A stretch of 64,000 bases of DNA from Oerskovia paurometabola (GTDB lineage Bacteria; Actinomycetota; Actinomycetes; Actinomycetales; Cellulomonadaceae). The DNA lies in NCBI RefSeq assembly GCF_016907365.1, contig NZ_JAFBBV010000001.1, positions 2,914,001 to 2,978,000 on the forward strand. Direction: 5' to 3'. The translations under genes and the position numbers were made by a program. Shown here one piece after another: positions 17,556 to 26,245 of the stretch. Numbering within the stretch: position 1 is the first letter of the stretch; each line of letters starts with the position of its first letter. The notes under the pieces are model-generated. The model was given only the letters and a program-made list of their open reading frames with translations. It made no database searches and had not been told where the DNA came from.

Positions 17556-18206
17556 TCAGCGGGGCGTGCGCCGCACCTCGGCGAGCATCAGCTCGACCAA
17601 CGACTCCTGCAGCCACCCCGAGAGCAGGAACACGCTCGCCAGGAAGCGCCGCGCGGCGTCCGGAGCCTCCTCGGGGGGCTCGGCCCCCGACTCCTCACGC
17701 GCCAGCAGCTCGTCGTGGAGGTCCTCGACCTGGTCGTCGGTGCGCAGGTCCAGACGCTCCGCGAGGACGACCCGGATGTCGGTGAGGGCCCCCGCGACGC
17801 GACGGGCGTCGTCGGGCCGGACGATCAGCGGCGTGAGCACCTCCGCGTCCTGCGGGTCCCCCGCGAGGAGCAGGTCCGCGAGGAGCAGCAACCGCTGCGA
17901 CTTCTCGGCCGCCAGGTCGCCCTGGGTGAACCGGCGGAACTCGGCCGAGACCCCCGCGTCCTCGGGAGCGGCGTCAGGGAGCAGACGGCGGACCGCAGGG
18001 TCCGTGGGCGCGCGCACCTCCTCGGGTGGCGCCGACAACGGCGCGACGCCCTCGATCCGTGCGGCCTCGAGGCCCTCCGCGGGAGCCGTGCCCGTCTGCT
18101 CCTGCAGGAGCTCGACGACGTCGCCCACCACGTGCGCGAGCACGAGGCGCTCGGACGCGCTCAGCTCCGCGACGTACCCGCGACGCGCCCGCCGGAACGG
18201 CCGCAC
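17556..18206 (-). CDS. DUF2017 family protein, clpS partner gene
   Basis: 216-residue soluble, mostly helical, acidic protein. It starts [20 protein letters not shown] and contains EFRRFTQGDLAAEKSQRLLLLADLLL and a final LASVFLLSGWLQESLVELM. DUF2017 genes sit directly after clpS in many actinobacteria. Here the GTG shares its first base with the clpS stop (TAGTG), so translation is coupled. A link to ClpS/ClpAP-dependent proteolysis is inferred from context only. Confidence 0.82.
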   Translation of the reverse strand: MRPFRRARRGYVAELSASERLVLAHVVGDVVELLQEQTGTAPAEGLEAARIEGVAPLSAPPEEVRAPTDPAVRRLLPDAAPEDAGVSAEFRRFTQGDLAAEKSQRLLLLADLLLAGDPQDAEVLTPLIVRPDDARRVAGALTDIRVVLAERLDLRTDDQVEDLHDELLAREESGAEPPEEAPDAARRFLASVFLLSGWLQESLVELMLAEVRRTPR

Positions 18207-18511
18207 TACTCCCCGCTCCGCTGCATCGTGGCCCACAGCCCGAACTCGTGCATCGCCTGCACGTCCACCTCGACCTTCTCCCTGCCGCCCGACGACACGA
18301 CCGCGCGCCCCTCCTGGTGCACCTGGAGCATGAGCGTCCTCGCCTTCTGCTGCGTGTACCCGAAGTAGCTCTCGAAGACGTACGTCACGTAGCTCATGAG
18401 ATTCACCGGGTCGTTCCACACGAGGGTCACCCAGGTGTCGGCGAGGGACAGCCCCTCCCGCGTGTCGATCTGCTCGTCGAGGCGAGGCCCCGCGGTCGCC
18501 GTTCCAGTCAC
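18206..18511 (-). CDS. clpS: ATP-dependent Clp protease adaptor ClpS
   Basis: N-degron adaptor that delivers substrates with destabilising N-terminal residues to ClpA/ClpC-ClpP. The 101-residue protein has the core [19 protein letters not shown] (about residues 27-45), in which NDP and the following Met line the N-degron pocket. The helix motif [21 protein letters not shown] follows. GTG start at 18511 with TAGAGT 6 nt upstream; the GGGGGA between them could also act as a weak ribosome site. Confidence 0.95.
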   Translation of the reverse strand: MTGTATAGPRLDEQIDTREGLSLADTWVTLVWNDPVNLMSYVTYVFESYFGYTQQKARTLMLQVHQEGRAVVSSGGREKVEVDVQAMHEFGLWATMQRSGE

Positions 18512-18517
18512 TCCCCC

Positions 18518-18523
18518 ACTCTA
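18518..18523 (-). promoter_or_regulatory. -10 box of clpS
   Basis: TAGAGT on the minus strand ends 6 nt before the clpS GTG. Confidence 0.5.
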
Positions 18524-18550
18524 TGGGGTGGGTGAAGTCCAGCAGTGCCG

Positions 18551-18610
18551 TGTCCACGCCCCGAGGGCCTGTCCACGGCCTGGTGGGAGGCCCGGAACGT
18601 GTCCACGGGC
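18551..18610. repeat. Three TGTCCACG repeats between clpS and pncB
   Basis: TGTCCACG occurs on the plus strand starting at 18551, 18570 and 18600, between two divergent leaderless promoters. The heptamer TGTCCAC is the core of the actinobacterial DnaA box, but flanking bases differ from TTGTCCACA. Meaning is uncertain. Confidence 0.45.
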
Positions 18611-18643
18611 GTCCCGCGCCCGCCGCCGCGCCGTCCTCTGCCC

Positions 18644-18649
18644 TAGGTT
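18644..18649 (+). promoter_or_regulatory. Leaderless-type -10 box of pncB
   Basis: TAGGTT ends 6 nt before the ATG at 18656, with no ribosome-binding site. Confidence 0.55.
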
Positions 18650-18655
18650 GGGCAC

Positions 18656-20056
18656 ATGAGCCCCGCAGACCACCCGGGCACGGACGCCCCGGCCGCCCGG
18701 ACCGCCCCGTTCGCACCGTACGCCCCCTCCCCGCAGACCTCGCTCCTCACGGATCGCTACGAGCTCACCATGCTCCAGGCCGCGCTCGCCGACGGCACCG
18801 CCGACCGGCACTGCCTGTTCGAGGTCTTCACGCGCCGCCTGCCCGCAGGTCGGCGCTACGGCGTGCTCGCCGGCACCGGCCGCGTCCTGGAGTCGCTCGC
18901 GACGTTCCGCTTCACGGACCTCGAGCTCGCCTGGCTCCAGGAGGCGCGCGTCGTCGACGACCGCACGCTCGACTACCTCGCGGGCTACCGGTTCACCGGC
19001 TCCGTCACCGGGTACGCCGAGGGTGACGTGTTCTTCCCGCAGTCCCCCGTGATGGTCGTCGAGGGCACGTTCGCCGAGGCCGTGCTGCTCGAGACCCTCG
19101 TCCTGTCGATCCTCAACTACGACTCCGCGGTCGCGTCGGCCGCCTCACGCATGACGAGCGCCGCCGTCGACCGCCCCTGCCTCGAGATGGGCTCACGCCG
19201 CGCGAGCGAGCTGGCCGCGGTCGCCGCCGCCCGCGCGGCCGCGGTCGCGGGATTCGCCGGGACGTCGAACCTCGAGGCGGGGCGGCGGTACGGGATCGAG
19301 ACGATCGGCACGGCCGCGCACGCGTTCACGCTCCTGCACGACGACGAGCAGTCGGCGTTCGCCGCCCAGGTCGCCTCGCTCGGGGTCGGCACGACCCTGC
19401 TCGTCGACACCTACGACGTCCGCCGGGGCGTCGAGAACGCGATCGCCGCCGCGGGCACGGGGCTCGGCGCGGTCCGTCTCGACTCGGGCGACCTCGGCAT
19501 CCAGGCCGTCGAGGTGCGCAAGCAGCTCGACGGCCTCGGCGCGACCGGGACCCGCATCACGGTCACGTCCGACCTCGACGAGTACGCGATCGCCGCCCTG
19601 GCCGCAGCCCCCGTCGACGCCTACGGCGTGGGCACCTCGCTCGTGACCGGCTCGGGCGCCCCGACCTGCGGCATGGTCTACAAGCTCGTCGCGCGCTCCG
19701 ACGCGGAGGGCGTCCTGCAGTCGGTCGCCAAGGCCTCGACGCTCAAGACCAGCACCGGAGGGCGCAAGGCTGCGGCACGCCAGTACGGCGAGGACGGCAG
19801 GGCCCTCGCCGAGGTCCTCGTCACCGGGCCCGACGACGTCGTGGCAGCCTGGGAGCCGGGCGACGACGAGGACCTGCGACCCCTGCACGTTCCCCTCGTG
19901 GTCGACGGCGCCGTCGACTCGCGCTGGATCGGCGCCTACGGGGTCCACAACGCGGCGCGACGGCACGCCGAAGCACGGGCCGAGCTGCCCCGCGGCGCAC
20001 GCCGCCTGTCCGCGGGCGACCCCGCGCTGCCGACCGTGACACGCACGCTCGACTGA
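18656..20056 (+). CDS. pncB: Nicotinate phosphoribosyltransferase
   Basis: Converts nicotinate and PRPP to nicotinate mononucleotide in the NAD salvage (Preiss-Handler) route. Its 466 residues show the N-terminal LLTDRYELTMLQAALADG and RLPAGRRYGVLAGTGRVLE. GSRRASELAAVAAARAAAVAG is followed by the TSNLEAGRRYGI active-site region, then LDTYDVRRG-like VDTYDVRRG, RLDSGDL and ITVTSDLDEY. Divergent from clpS and ended by a 24-bp hairpin shared with the convergent helicase gene. Confidence 0.95.
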   Translation: MSPADHPGTDAPAARTAPFAPYAPSPQTSLLTDRYELTMLQAALADGTADRHCLFEVFTRRLPAGRRYGVLAGTGRVLESLATFRFTDLELAWLQEARVVDDRTLDYLAGYRFTGSVTGYAEGDVFFPQSPVMVVEGTFAEAVLLETLVLSILNYDSAVASAASRMTSAAVDRPCLEMGSRRASELAAVAAARAAAVAGFAGTSNLEAGRRYGIETIGTAAHAFTLLHDDEQSAFAAQVASLGVGTTLLVDTYDVRRGVENAIAAAGTGLGAVRLDSGDLGIQAVEVRKQLDGLGATGTRITVTSDLDEYAIAALAAAPVDAYGVGTSLVTGSGAPTCGMVYKLVARSDAEGVLQSVAKASTLKTSTGGRKAAARQYGEDGRALAEVLVTGPDDVVAAWEPGDDEDLRPLHVPLVVDGAVDSRWIGAYGVHNAARRHAEARAELPRGARRLSAGDPALPTVTRTLD

Positions 20057-20070
20057 CGCACGCCCCCCGT

Positions 20071-20121
20071 CGACGGTGCGAGGCCCGCACGCTCGGTGAG
20101 CGTGCGGGCCTCGCACCGTCG
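20071..20121. terminator. Bidirectional terminator, 24-bp stem
   Basis: Perfect 24-bp inverted repeat (20071-20094 and 20098-20121) with loop GGT, placed between the convergent pncB and helicase genes. Confidence 0.9.
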
Positions 20122-20133
20122 TGGCACAGGTCG

Positions 20134-21984
20134 CTACTTCTTGCCGACGAACCATCCTCGGAGCACCGCGACCCGCGCGTCGAGCTGGGCGACCGTCGCC
20201 AACGGCACCTCGGGCCCACCGCAGCGGCGGCGCAGCTCGGTGTGCACCGTGCCGTGAGGCTGCCCGCTGCGGCGCGCCCAGGCACCGACGAGCTGCGACA
20301 GCTCCTTGCGCAGCTCCGCGGCACGACGGTGGTCGAGCTCGCTGCGCTCGACCTCGGCCGCCCGCGACTTCTTGGACCTGGCGGACATCTGGTCGGCCTG
20401 ACGCTGGCGCAGCAGGCTCGTGACCTGGTCCGCGTCGAGCAGCCCCGGCAGACCGAGGAAGTCCTGCTCCTCGTCAGAACCGACGTCCGCCTCGGTGCCG
20501 AACTCGCCCCCGTCGAAGAGCACGCGGTCGAACGACGCCTGCGCCTCGAGCGCCTGGAAGGAGCCCTGCATGCCGTCCGCGAGATCGTCGGACGCCTTGT
20601 CCTCCCGGTTGGCGGCCGCCATGAGCGCGTCCTCCGGGTTGTACATGTCCCCCTGCTCCTCGGCCGTGAGCGGCCGGTCGAGCGCATGGTCGCGCTCGAG
20701 CTCCAGGCCGTTCGCGAGCGCGAGCAGGTGCGGCACGCTGGGCAGGAAGACCGATGCCGTCTCGCCGCGCCTGCGAGCACGGACGAAACGTCCCACGGCC
20801 TGCGCGAAGAACAACGGGGTCGCGGTCGACGTCGCGTAGACGCCCACGGCGAGCCGCGGCACGTCGACACCCTCGGAGACCATCCTGACCGCGACCATCC
20901 ACCGACCGTCACCGTCCGAGAACTCGTCGATGCGACCGCTCGCGCCGTCGTCGTCCGACAGGACCACCGTCGGCGACCTGCCCGTGATGCGCGCCAGATG
21001 ACCCGCATAGGCCCGCGCGTCGGTCTGGTCGGTCGCGATGACCAGGCCGCCCGCGTCGGGGATCGCCCGACGGACCTCGGTCAGACGCTTGTCGGCCGCT
21101 GCGAGCACCGACGGGATCCACTCGCCGTCCGGGTCGAGCGCCGTGCGCCAGGCCTGGCCCGTCATGTCCTTGGTGAGCGCCTCCCCGAGACGTGCGCTGA
21201 CCTCGTCGCCCGACTTGGTGCGCCAGCGCATCTGTCCCGAGTACGACAGGAAGATCACCGGGCGCACGACGTGGTCGCGCAGCGCGTCGCCGTAGCCGTA
21301 GGTGTAGTCCGCGGCCGACCGACGGATGCCGTCGGCGCCCCGCTCGTACGTCACGAACGGGATCGCCGCGGTGTCCGACCGGAACGGGGTGCCCGTCAGG
21401 GCGAGGCGCCGGGTCGCGGGCTCGAACGCGTCCCGGACGGCCTCGCCCCACGACAGGGCGTCGCCACCGTGATGGACCTCGTCGAGGATGACCAGGGTCC
21501 GCTCGGCCTCGGTCCGCGCAGTGTGCAGCGCGGGCTTCGCCGCAACCTGGGCGTACGTGAGCGCGACACCGTCGTAGCTGGAACCGTGGCGTCCCTGGCT
21601 GTTGCGGAAGTTCGGGTCGATGCGCACACCCACGCGGGCCGCTGCGTCCGCCCACTGGTGCTTGAGGTGCTCGGTGGGCGCGACGACGGTCACCCGGCGG
21701 ACGACCCCCTGCTCCAGGAGCTCGGTCGCGACACGGAGCGCGAACGTCGTCTTGCCCGCGCCCGGGGTAGCGACCGCGAGGAAGTCACGCGGCGCACGGG
21801 TCCGGTAGAGCTCGAGCGCCTCGGCCTGCCAGGCGCGCAGCTTGGACGCCGTGCCCCACGGGGCGCGACGAGGAAAGGCCGGCGACAGGTGCGACGCGGC
21901 GGCCGAGGACGCCCCGAGCGGGGCCGTTGGGGGAAGGTTCGAGGACGGGCGAGCGGACGAGTTCGAGAGAGGTTGCCCGCTCAC
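20134..21984 (-). CDS. DEAD/DEAH-box (SF2) helicase
   Basis: 616-residue superfamily 2 helicase of the UvsW/type III restriction-like group. Motif I ATPGAGKTT is near residue 72, TLVILDEVHHGGDAL is the Walker B/DEVH box, LTGTPFRSD is motif III, and MVSEGVDVPRL with QAVGRFVRARR are motifs V and VI. The first 45 residues and last 180 (SFQALEAQASFDRVLFDGGEF onward, rich in Arg/Gln coils) carry no domain I recognise. The GTG start overlaps the DUF3039 stop (GTGA). The DUF3039-helicase pair is widespread in actinobacteria. A role in DNA or RNA repair is guessed from the fold only. Confidence 0.87.
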   Translation of the reverse strand: MSGQPLSNSSARPSSNLPPTAPLGASSAAASHLSPAFPRRAPWGTASKLRAWQAEALELYRTRAPRDFLAVATPGAGKTTFALRVATELLEQGVVRRVTVVAPTEHLKHQWADAAARVGVRIDPNFRNSQGRHGSSYDGVALTYAQVAAKPALHTARTEAERTLVILDEVHHGGDALSWGEAVRDAFEPATRRLALTGTPFRSDTAAIPFVTYERGADGIRRSAADYTYGYGDALRDHVVRPVIFLSYSGQMRWRTKSGDEVSARLGEALTKDMTGQAWRTALDPDGEWIPSVLAAADKRLTEVRRAIPDAGGLVIATDQTDARAYAGHLARITGRSPTVVLSDDDGASGRIDEFSDGDGRWMVAVRMVSEGVDVPRLAVGVYATSTATPLFFAQAVGRFVRARRRGETASVFLPSVPHLLALANGLELERDHALDRPLTAEEQGDMYNPEDALMAAANREDKASDDLADGMQGSFQALEAQASFDRVLFDGGEFGTEADVGSDEEQDFLGLPGLLDADQVTSLLRQRQADQMSARSKKSRAAEVERSELDHRRAAELRKELSQLVGAWARRSGQPHGTVHTELRRRCGGPEVPLATVAQLDARVAVLRGWFVGKK

Positions 21985-22331
21985 TTGCCGGAATCACCCT
22001 CGCCGTCCTGCGGGGCGCGAAGGCCGTCGTAGATCTCCTTGCACGTGGGGCACACGGGGAACTTGTTGGGGTCACGGCCCGGCACCCAGACCTTCCCGCA
22101 CAGCGCGATCACCGGCTTGCCGGACAACGCCGACTGCATGATCTTCTCCTTGCGCACGTAGTGCGCGAAACGCTCGTGGTCCCCGGGCTCGACCTCCGCC
22201 GTGGTCTCCGTGCGCTCGAGGACGCTCGTCGACGTACCGCTGCTCGGGTCGCTGTCCGGGACGATCGGTTCCGGTCCGGACGGGCTGCCTGCCGCAGGTC
22301 CGTTGGTGGGGAGGGTCAAGGGTTCGATCAT
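21981..22331 (-). CDS. DUF3039 family protein
   Basis: 116 residues: a Pro/Ser-rich N-terminal half, then the conserved core HERFAHYVRKEKIMQSAL, VIALCGKVWVPGRDPNKFPVC and CPTCKEIYDGL. The three to four cysteines (CGK and CPTC) suggest a bound zinc. The ATG at 22331 has TAGACT 7 nt upstream and no ribosome-binding site. Coupled to the helicase gene by a 4-nt overlap. Function is not established. Confidence 0.85.
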   Translation of the reverse strand: MIEPLTLPTNGPAAGSPSGPEPIVPDSDPSSGTSTSVLERTETTAEVEPGDHERFAHYVRKEKIMQSALSGKPVIALCGKVWVPGRDPNKFPVCPTCKEIYDGLRAPQDGEGDSGK

Positions 22332-22338
22332 GATCTCG

Positions 22339-22344
22339 AGTCTA
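22339..22344 (-). promoter_or_regulatory. Leaderless-type -10 box of the DUF3039-helicase unit
   Basis: TAGACT on the minus strand ends 7 nt before the ATG at 22331. Confidence 0.5.
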
Positions 22345-22443
22345 CGTCGGGGAAGGAGAAACCCGTCGGCTCCGACCAGGGGCGTGATCGGAACCGACGG
22401 GCGGCTGTGGGTCGGGCCTGCACGGCCCGCCGGGGTGGGTCGG

Positions 22444-23226
22444 TCAGAGACCCTGCCACTCCGGCTTCGAGAGGAACGTCTGGCGGTAGTAGTCGCCGAG
22501 CTGCAGACGCGAGGCTGCGGCATCGTCCACCAGGACGGTCGCGTGGGGGTGCATCTGCATGACCGTGGCGGGCCACATCGCGGAGACCGGGCCCTCGACG
22601 AGCTGGTGGACGGCTTCCGCCTTGCCCTTGCCCGACGCGAGGAGCACGAGGTGCTTGGCCGACATGATGGTCGCCAGGCCCTGGGTGAGGCAGTGCTGCG
22701 GCACCTGCGCGAGGTCGTCGCCGAAGAAGCGCGCGTTGTCCTCACGGGTCTGCGCGGTGAGCGTCTTGATACGCGTCCGCGAGGCGAGCGACGAACCCGG
22801 CTCGTTGAACGCGATGTGCCCGTCCGTGCCGATCCCGAGGATCTGCAGGTCGACGCCGCCGGCATCGACGATCTTGCGCTCGTAGTCGGCGCACGCCGCG
22901 ACGAGGTCCTCGGCGTTCCCGTCGGGTCCCTGCACGGCGTCCGGGGCGAAGTCGACGCGCGAGGCGATCTCCTTCTCGATGACGTTGCGGTAGCGCTCCG
23001 GGTGGTCCTCCGCGATCCCGACGTACTCGTCGAGCATGAAGGCCTTCGCCTGGGCGAACGAGAGCCCCTCCTGCGTGTGACGACGGACGAGCTCGTCGTA
23101 CACCTTGAGCGGGCTCGAACCGGTCGCGAGACCGATCACCGAGTCCGGCTTGGCACGAACCAGCTTGTCGATCGCCTCGGCGGCGAGCACCGCGAGCTGA
23201 TCGGCGGGCGCAATCACAACTTCCAT
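22444..23226 (-). CDS. nagB: Glucosamine-6-phosphate deaminase
   Basis: Converts glucosamine 6-phosphate to fructose 6-phosphate and ammonia. The 260-residue protein has GLATGSSPLKVYDELVR (phosphate loop), MLDEYVGIAEDHPERY (catalytic Asp-Glu) and LGIGTDGHIAFNEPGSS with the catalytic His. KHLVLLASGKGKAEAV also fits. The ATG overlaps the ROK kinase stop (TGATG). Last gene of the uptake operon; it ends the path from imported aminosugar to glycolysis. No nagA (GlcNAc-6-P deacetylase) is present nearby. Confidence 0.96.
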   Translation of the reverse strand: MEVVIAPADQLAVLAAEAIDKLVRAKPDSVIGLATGSSPLKVYDELVRRHTQEGLSFAQAKAFMLDEYVGIAEDHPERYRNVIEKEIASRVDFAPDAVQGPDGNAEDLVAACADYERKIVDAGGVDLQILGIGTDGHIAFNEPGSSLASRTRIKTLTAQTREDNARFFGDDLAQVPQHCLTQGLATIMSAKHLVLLASGKGKAEAVHQLVEGPVSAMWPATVMQMHPHATVLVDDAAASRLQLGDYYRQTFLSKPEWQGL

Positions 23227-24206
23227 CAGGACACCTTCCTACGGCCGGCGATGGCTGCTCCCACCGCGGCAACGGGCACATCGCTGGGCGCCAAGGAGAC
23301 ACGCTTCTCCAGCTCCAGCGAGGACAAGAACGGCGACGTGCTCGCCTGGGCGACCAGGGCCCCCCGCACGGCGTCGAGGAGAGGCTGACCGAGACCGGTC
23401 ACTCCACCTCCGAGGACGACGTGCCGGACGTCGACCGTCAGCTCGAGGATACGGACAGCACTCGCCACAGCGGCAGCGAACTCGCCCTTGATCCTGAGCG
23501 CTTCGGGGTTCCCGGCCGCGGCCGCCTCGAAGAGCTCGAGCGGCGCCGGACGGCCGAACTGCGAGGGCCATCGAGCGCTGAGCGCCGTGCCCGAGGCGTA
23601 GGTCTCGACGCAACCGCGCTGCCCGCACGCGCACAACGGCCCCTCGGGGTTGATCGGGATGTGGCCGATCTCACCGGCCGCCCCGCTCACACCACGACGG
23701 AGCCGACCTCCGAGCACGATGCCGGCCGCGAGCCCCGTACCGAGGGCGAGGAAGGCCAGGTCCTGACCGTCGGCGCCCATCGCGTGCGAGGCGCCGAGCG
23801 CCGCGACGTTCAGGTCGTTGTCGACGTCCACAGGGATCCCCCCGAAGATCGCCGACAGCTCGTGGGCGAGCGCGAACGGCTCACCCTCGATCCCCAGGTT
23901 CACCGCGTGCATCACGGACCCGCTCTGCGGGTCGACGAGCCCGGGGACACCGAGGCCGAGTCCCGCGAGCGCGGCAGGCTCGAGGCCTGCCGCGTCCGTC
24001 AGGGACCGGACGGCCCGAGCAGCACTGGAGACCACACCCTGCGGGCCTCGAACGGTCGGCAGCTTGACCGACCCCTCGATCGAGCCGTCCGGTCCGAGCA
24101 GGACGCCGAGGACCTTCGTTCCTCCGACGTCCAGGCCGACCGAGTGGCCGCCGGGCAGGGCGGCTGCCTCGCCGAGCGACGAGGCAGCCGTTCTCACCTC
24201 GCTCAC
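23226..24206 (-). CDS. ROK family sugar kinase (probable N-acetylglucosamine/glucosamine kinase)
   Basis: 326-residue kinase of the ROK family. The ATP-phosphate motif is VGLDVGGTKVLGVLL (about residues 23-37) and the catalytic region is VDVDNDLNVAALGA. AGEIGHIPINPEGPLCACGQRGCVETYASG carries the CxCGxxGCxE zinc site. No helix-turn-helix is present, so it is an enzyme and not a repressor. It starts with GTG one base after the permease stop and overlaps nagB. Its partner nagB suggests glucosamine or N-acetylglucosamine as substrate; that is inference. Confidence 0.85.
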   Translation of the reverse strand: MSEVRTAASSLGEAAALPGGHSVGLDVGGTKVLGVLLGPDGSIEGSVKLPTVRGPQGVVSSAARAVRSLTDAAGLEPAALAGLGLGVPGLVDPQSGSVMHAVNLGIEGEPFALAHELSAIFGGIPVDVDNDLNVAALGASHAMGADGQDLAFLALGTGLAAGIVLGGRLRRGVSGAAGEIGHIPINPEGPLCACGQRGCVETYASGTALSARWPSQFGRPAPLELFEAAAAGNPEALRIKGEFAAAVASAVRILELTVDVRHVVLGGGVTGLGQPLLDAVRGALVAQASTSPFLSSLELEKRVSLAPSDVPVAAVGAAIAGRRKVS

Positions 24207-24207
24207 G

Positions 24208-25137
24208 TCAGCCCTTCACCGCACCCGAGACGAGGCCACCGGTCATGCGTCCCTGGACGATCAGGAAGAAGACGACCACGGGGATCGCGATGAGCACCGA
24301 ACCGGCCATCAGCCCGCCCCAGTTCGTCGCCTGGGTCGCCTGCTGGAACGTCCGCAGCCAGAGCGGGAGCGTCATCGACTCGGGACGCGTCATGATGATC
24401 AGCGCCATCACGAACTCGTTCCAGGCCTGGATGAACGCGAAGACACCGGTCGCCACGAGACCAGGGGCGAGCAGCGGGAAGGTGATCCGCCAGAACGCCT
24501 TGGACCGCGAGCAGCCGTCGATCATGGCGGCCTCCTCGAGCTCTGCCGGGACGCCTGCCACGAACCCACGAAGGGTCCAGATCGTGAAGGGCAGCACACC
24601 CGACAGGTAGACGATGCCGAGGCCGATGATCGTGTTGAGGAGCTGCCAGCCGTCGATGATCCGGAAGATCGAGATCATCATGGCCTCGCCCGGGATCATC
24701 TGCACCGCAAGGATCGCGATGATGAACGCCTTGCGACCCTTGAAGTTGAACCGGGTCACGGCGAGCGACGCCATGAACGCGAGGATCATCGACACGATCA
24801 GGACGAAGAACGTGACCAGGATCGAGTTGCCCAGCGCGGGCAGGAAGGGCGCGCGCTCCTGGTTGAAGATCGCGTCCTGATAGTTGTTGAGCGTGAAGTT
24901 GGACCCCGGGAAGAACGTCAGGTCCTTGTTGCGGATGAGGTTCGTCGGGAGGAACGACGAGTTGACCATCCAGTAGACAGGGAAGATGGAGCAGAGGAAG
25001 ACGACCACGGCGATCACGCTGTAGATCGCGTTCGAGACCTTCTTGCGCTGTCCCTCGCGGGTCTTGCGCGGTCCGCGCCCCGCCGACAGGGGTGCCACCT
25101 TCGCCGTCCCGGCGACGGTGGGGTTGAGGGTGCTCAC
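24208..25137 (-). CDS. ABC sugar transporter permease, MalG-like
   Basis: 309-residue inner-membrane permease of the carbohydrate CUT1 class. An N-terminal cytosolic stretch precedes six predicted helices, with IYSVIAVVVFLCSIFPVYWM the first. The EAA loop GVPAELEEAAMIDGCSRSKA contacts an ATPase. The family ending LVSGAVKG is present. The GTG at 25137 overlaps the upstream permease stop by 4 nt. No ATP-binding subunit is encoded here; actinobacterial CUT1 systems commonly share one MsiK-type ATPase. Confidence 0.92.
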   Translation of the reverse strand: MSTLNPTVAGTAKVAPLSAGRGPRKTREGQRKKVSNAIYSVIAVVVFLCSIFPVYWMVNSSFLPTNLIRNKDLTFFPGSNFTLNNYQDAIFNQERAPFLPALGNSILVTFFVLIVSMILAFMASLAVTRFNFKGRKAFIIAILAVQMIPGEAMMISIFRIIDGWQLLNTIIGLGIVYLSGVLPFTIWTLRGFVAGVPAELEEAAMIDGCSRSKAFWRITFPLLAPGLVATGVFAFIQAWNEFVMALIIMTRPESMTLPLWLRTFQQATQATNWGGLMAGSVLIAIPVVVFFLIVQGRMTGGLVSGAVKG

Positions 25138-26087
25138 AGCTCTTCCTCCTTGACGGTCTGGCGCACGTAGTAGTACGAGATCCCCATCATGATGAACACC
25201 AGGATCACCGCGATGGCGCTGGCGGCGCCGTAGTGCCCCTGCGCCATGCCCATCTGGTAGATGTACACGCCGATGGTGTTGGTCTTCTCCGCGATACCGC
25301 CGATGCCCTGCAGCGCGAAGATCTGGGTGAAGACCCGCAGGTCCCAGATGATCGACAGGATGATGAGCACCACGATGATGCTGCGCACGTAGGGCACCAT
25401 GATGAGGCGGAAGCGCTGAGCCGGGGTGGCGCCGTCGAGCGACGCGGCCTCGAGCACCTCGCCGGGGACCTGGGTGAGGCCGGCGTACATCGTGAACGCG
25501 ACGAACGGGACGCTCTGCCAGACGATGACGAGCGTGGCGACGAGGAAGAACATCCACGGGTTGATGAGCCACGAGTGACCCATCCAGTTGTCCCCGGTGA
25601 TCTTCGTGAGGATGTTGTTCACGACGCCGTACTGGGTGTCGAAGATCCACCCCCACACGATGACGGCCGCGAGGGCGGGCATCGCCCAGGCGAGCAGCAG
25701 GCCGACCGAGACGAGCAGCCGGAAGAACTTGTTGAGACGCATCATCAGCAGGGCGAGGAGGATCCCGATCGCCATGGTGAGGAACACGCACACGACCATG
25801 AAGGCGAAGCTGCGCGCGAGGACCGTCCAGAACATCGGGTCGGTCAGCGTGTCCGTGTAGTTCTCGAGGCCGACCCACTCAGCAGGCACGCCCATCAGCT
25901 GGGCGCGCTCGTACTTCTGGAACGACATGATGAAGAGGTTGATCAGCGGGTAGCCGACCATGATGCCGAGCACCAGCAGGCTGGGGGCGAGCAACAGCCA
26001 CGGCAGCTTGGGCGAGCGCTTCTTCGGGGGCTTGAGAGTGTCCTTCAGCTCGACCGCTGGGGACGACTCGAGGGTGGATGAGCTCAT
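25134..26087 (-). CDS. ABC sugar transporter permease, MalF-like
   Basis: 317-residue CUT1 permease with six helices. The first is LPWLLLAPSLLVLGIMVGY, and the EAA loop is VPGEVLEAASLDGATPAQRFR. The ATG at 26087 follows GGAG by 8 nt; a longer frame to 26162 is not convincing. It lies 158 bp downstream of the binding-protein gene behind an intercistronic hairpin, so it is likely expressed at a lower level than the binding protein. Confidence 0.93.
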   Translation of the reverse strand: MSSSTLESSPAVELKDTLKPPKKRSPKLPWLLLAPSLLVLGIMVGYPLINLFIMSFQKYERAQLMGVPAEWVGLENYTDTLTDPMFWTVLARSFAFMVVCVFLTMAIGILLALLMMRLNKFFRLLVSVGLLLAWAMPALAAVIVWGWIFDTQYGVVNNILTKITGDNWMGHSWLINPWMFFLVATLVIVWQSVPFVAFTMYAGLTQVPGEVLEAASLDGATPAQRFRLIMVPYVRSIIVVLIILSIIWDLRVFTQIFALQGIGGIAEKTNTIGVYIYQMGMAQGHYGAASAIAVILVFIMMGISYYYVRQTVKEEEL

Positions 26088-26166
26088 TTTCTCACTCCGT
26101 CGAGGGGGTGCACGGTTCGAGCAGGACCGTGCGGGGTACAAGTCGTGCGATGGTCCAGTCATGCCG

Positions 26167-26198
26167 AGGGGCGGGGGCTCCGTGGAACCCCCACCCCT
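26167..26198 (-). terminator. Intercistronic attenuator between binding protein and permeases
   Basis: A 15-bp stem (26167-26181 against 26184-26198) has two C/A mismatches on the plus strand. In the minus-strand RNA these become G-U pairs, giving an uninterrupted stem only in the sense transcript. It is the usual place for a stabilising or partial-termination hairpin. Confidence 0.7.
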
Positions 26199-26245
26199 GC
26201 GGCACCTGGTAGGGCACCCCTCCTCACGAAGGCGTACCCCGGGGA

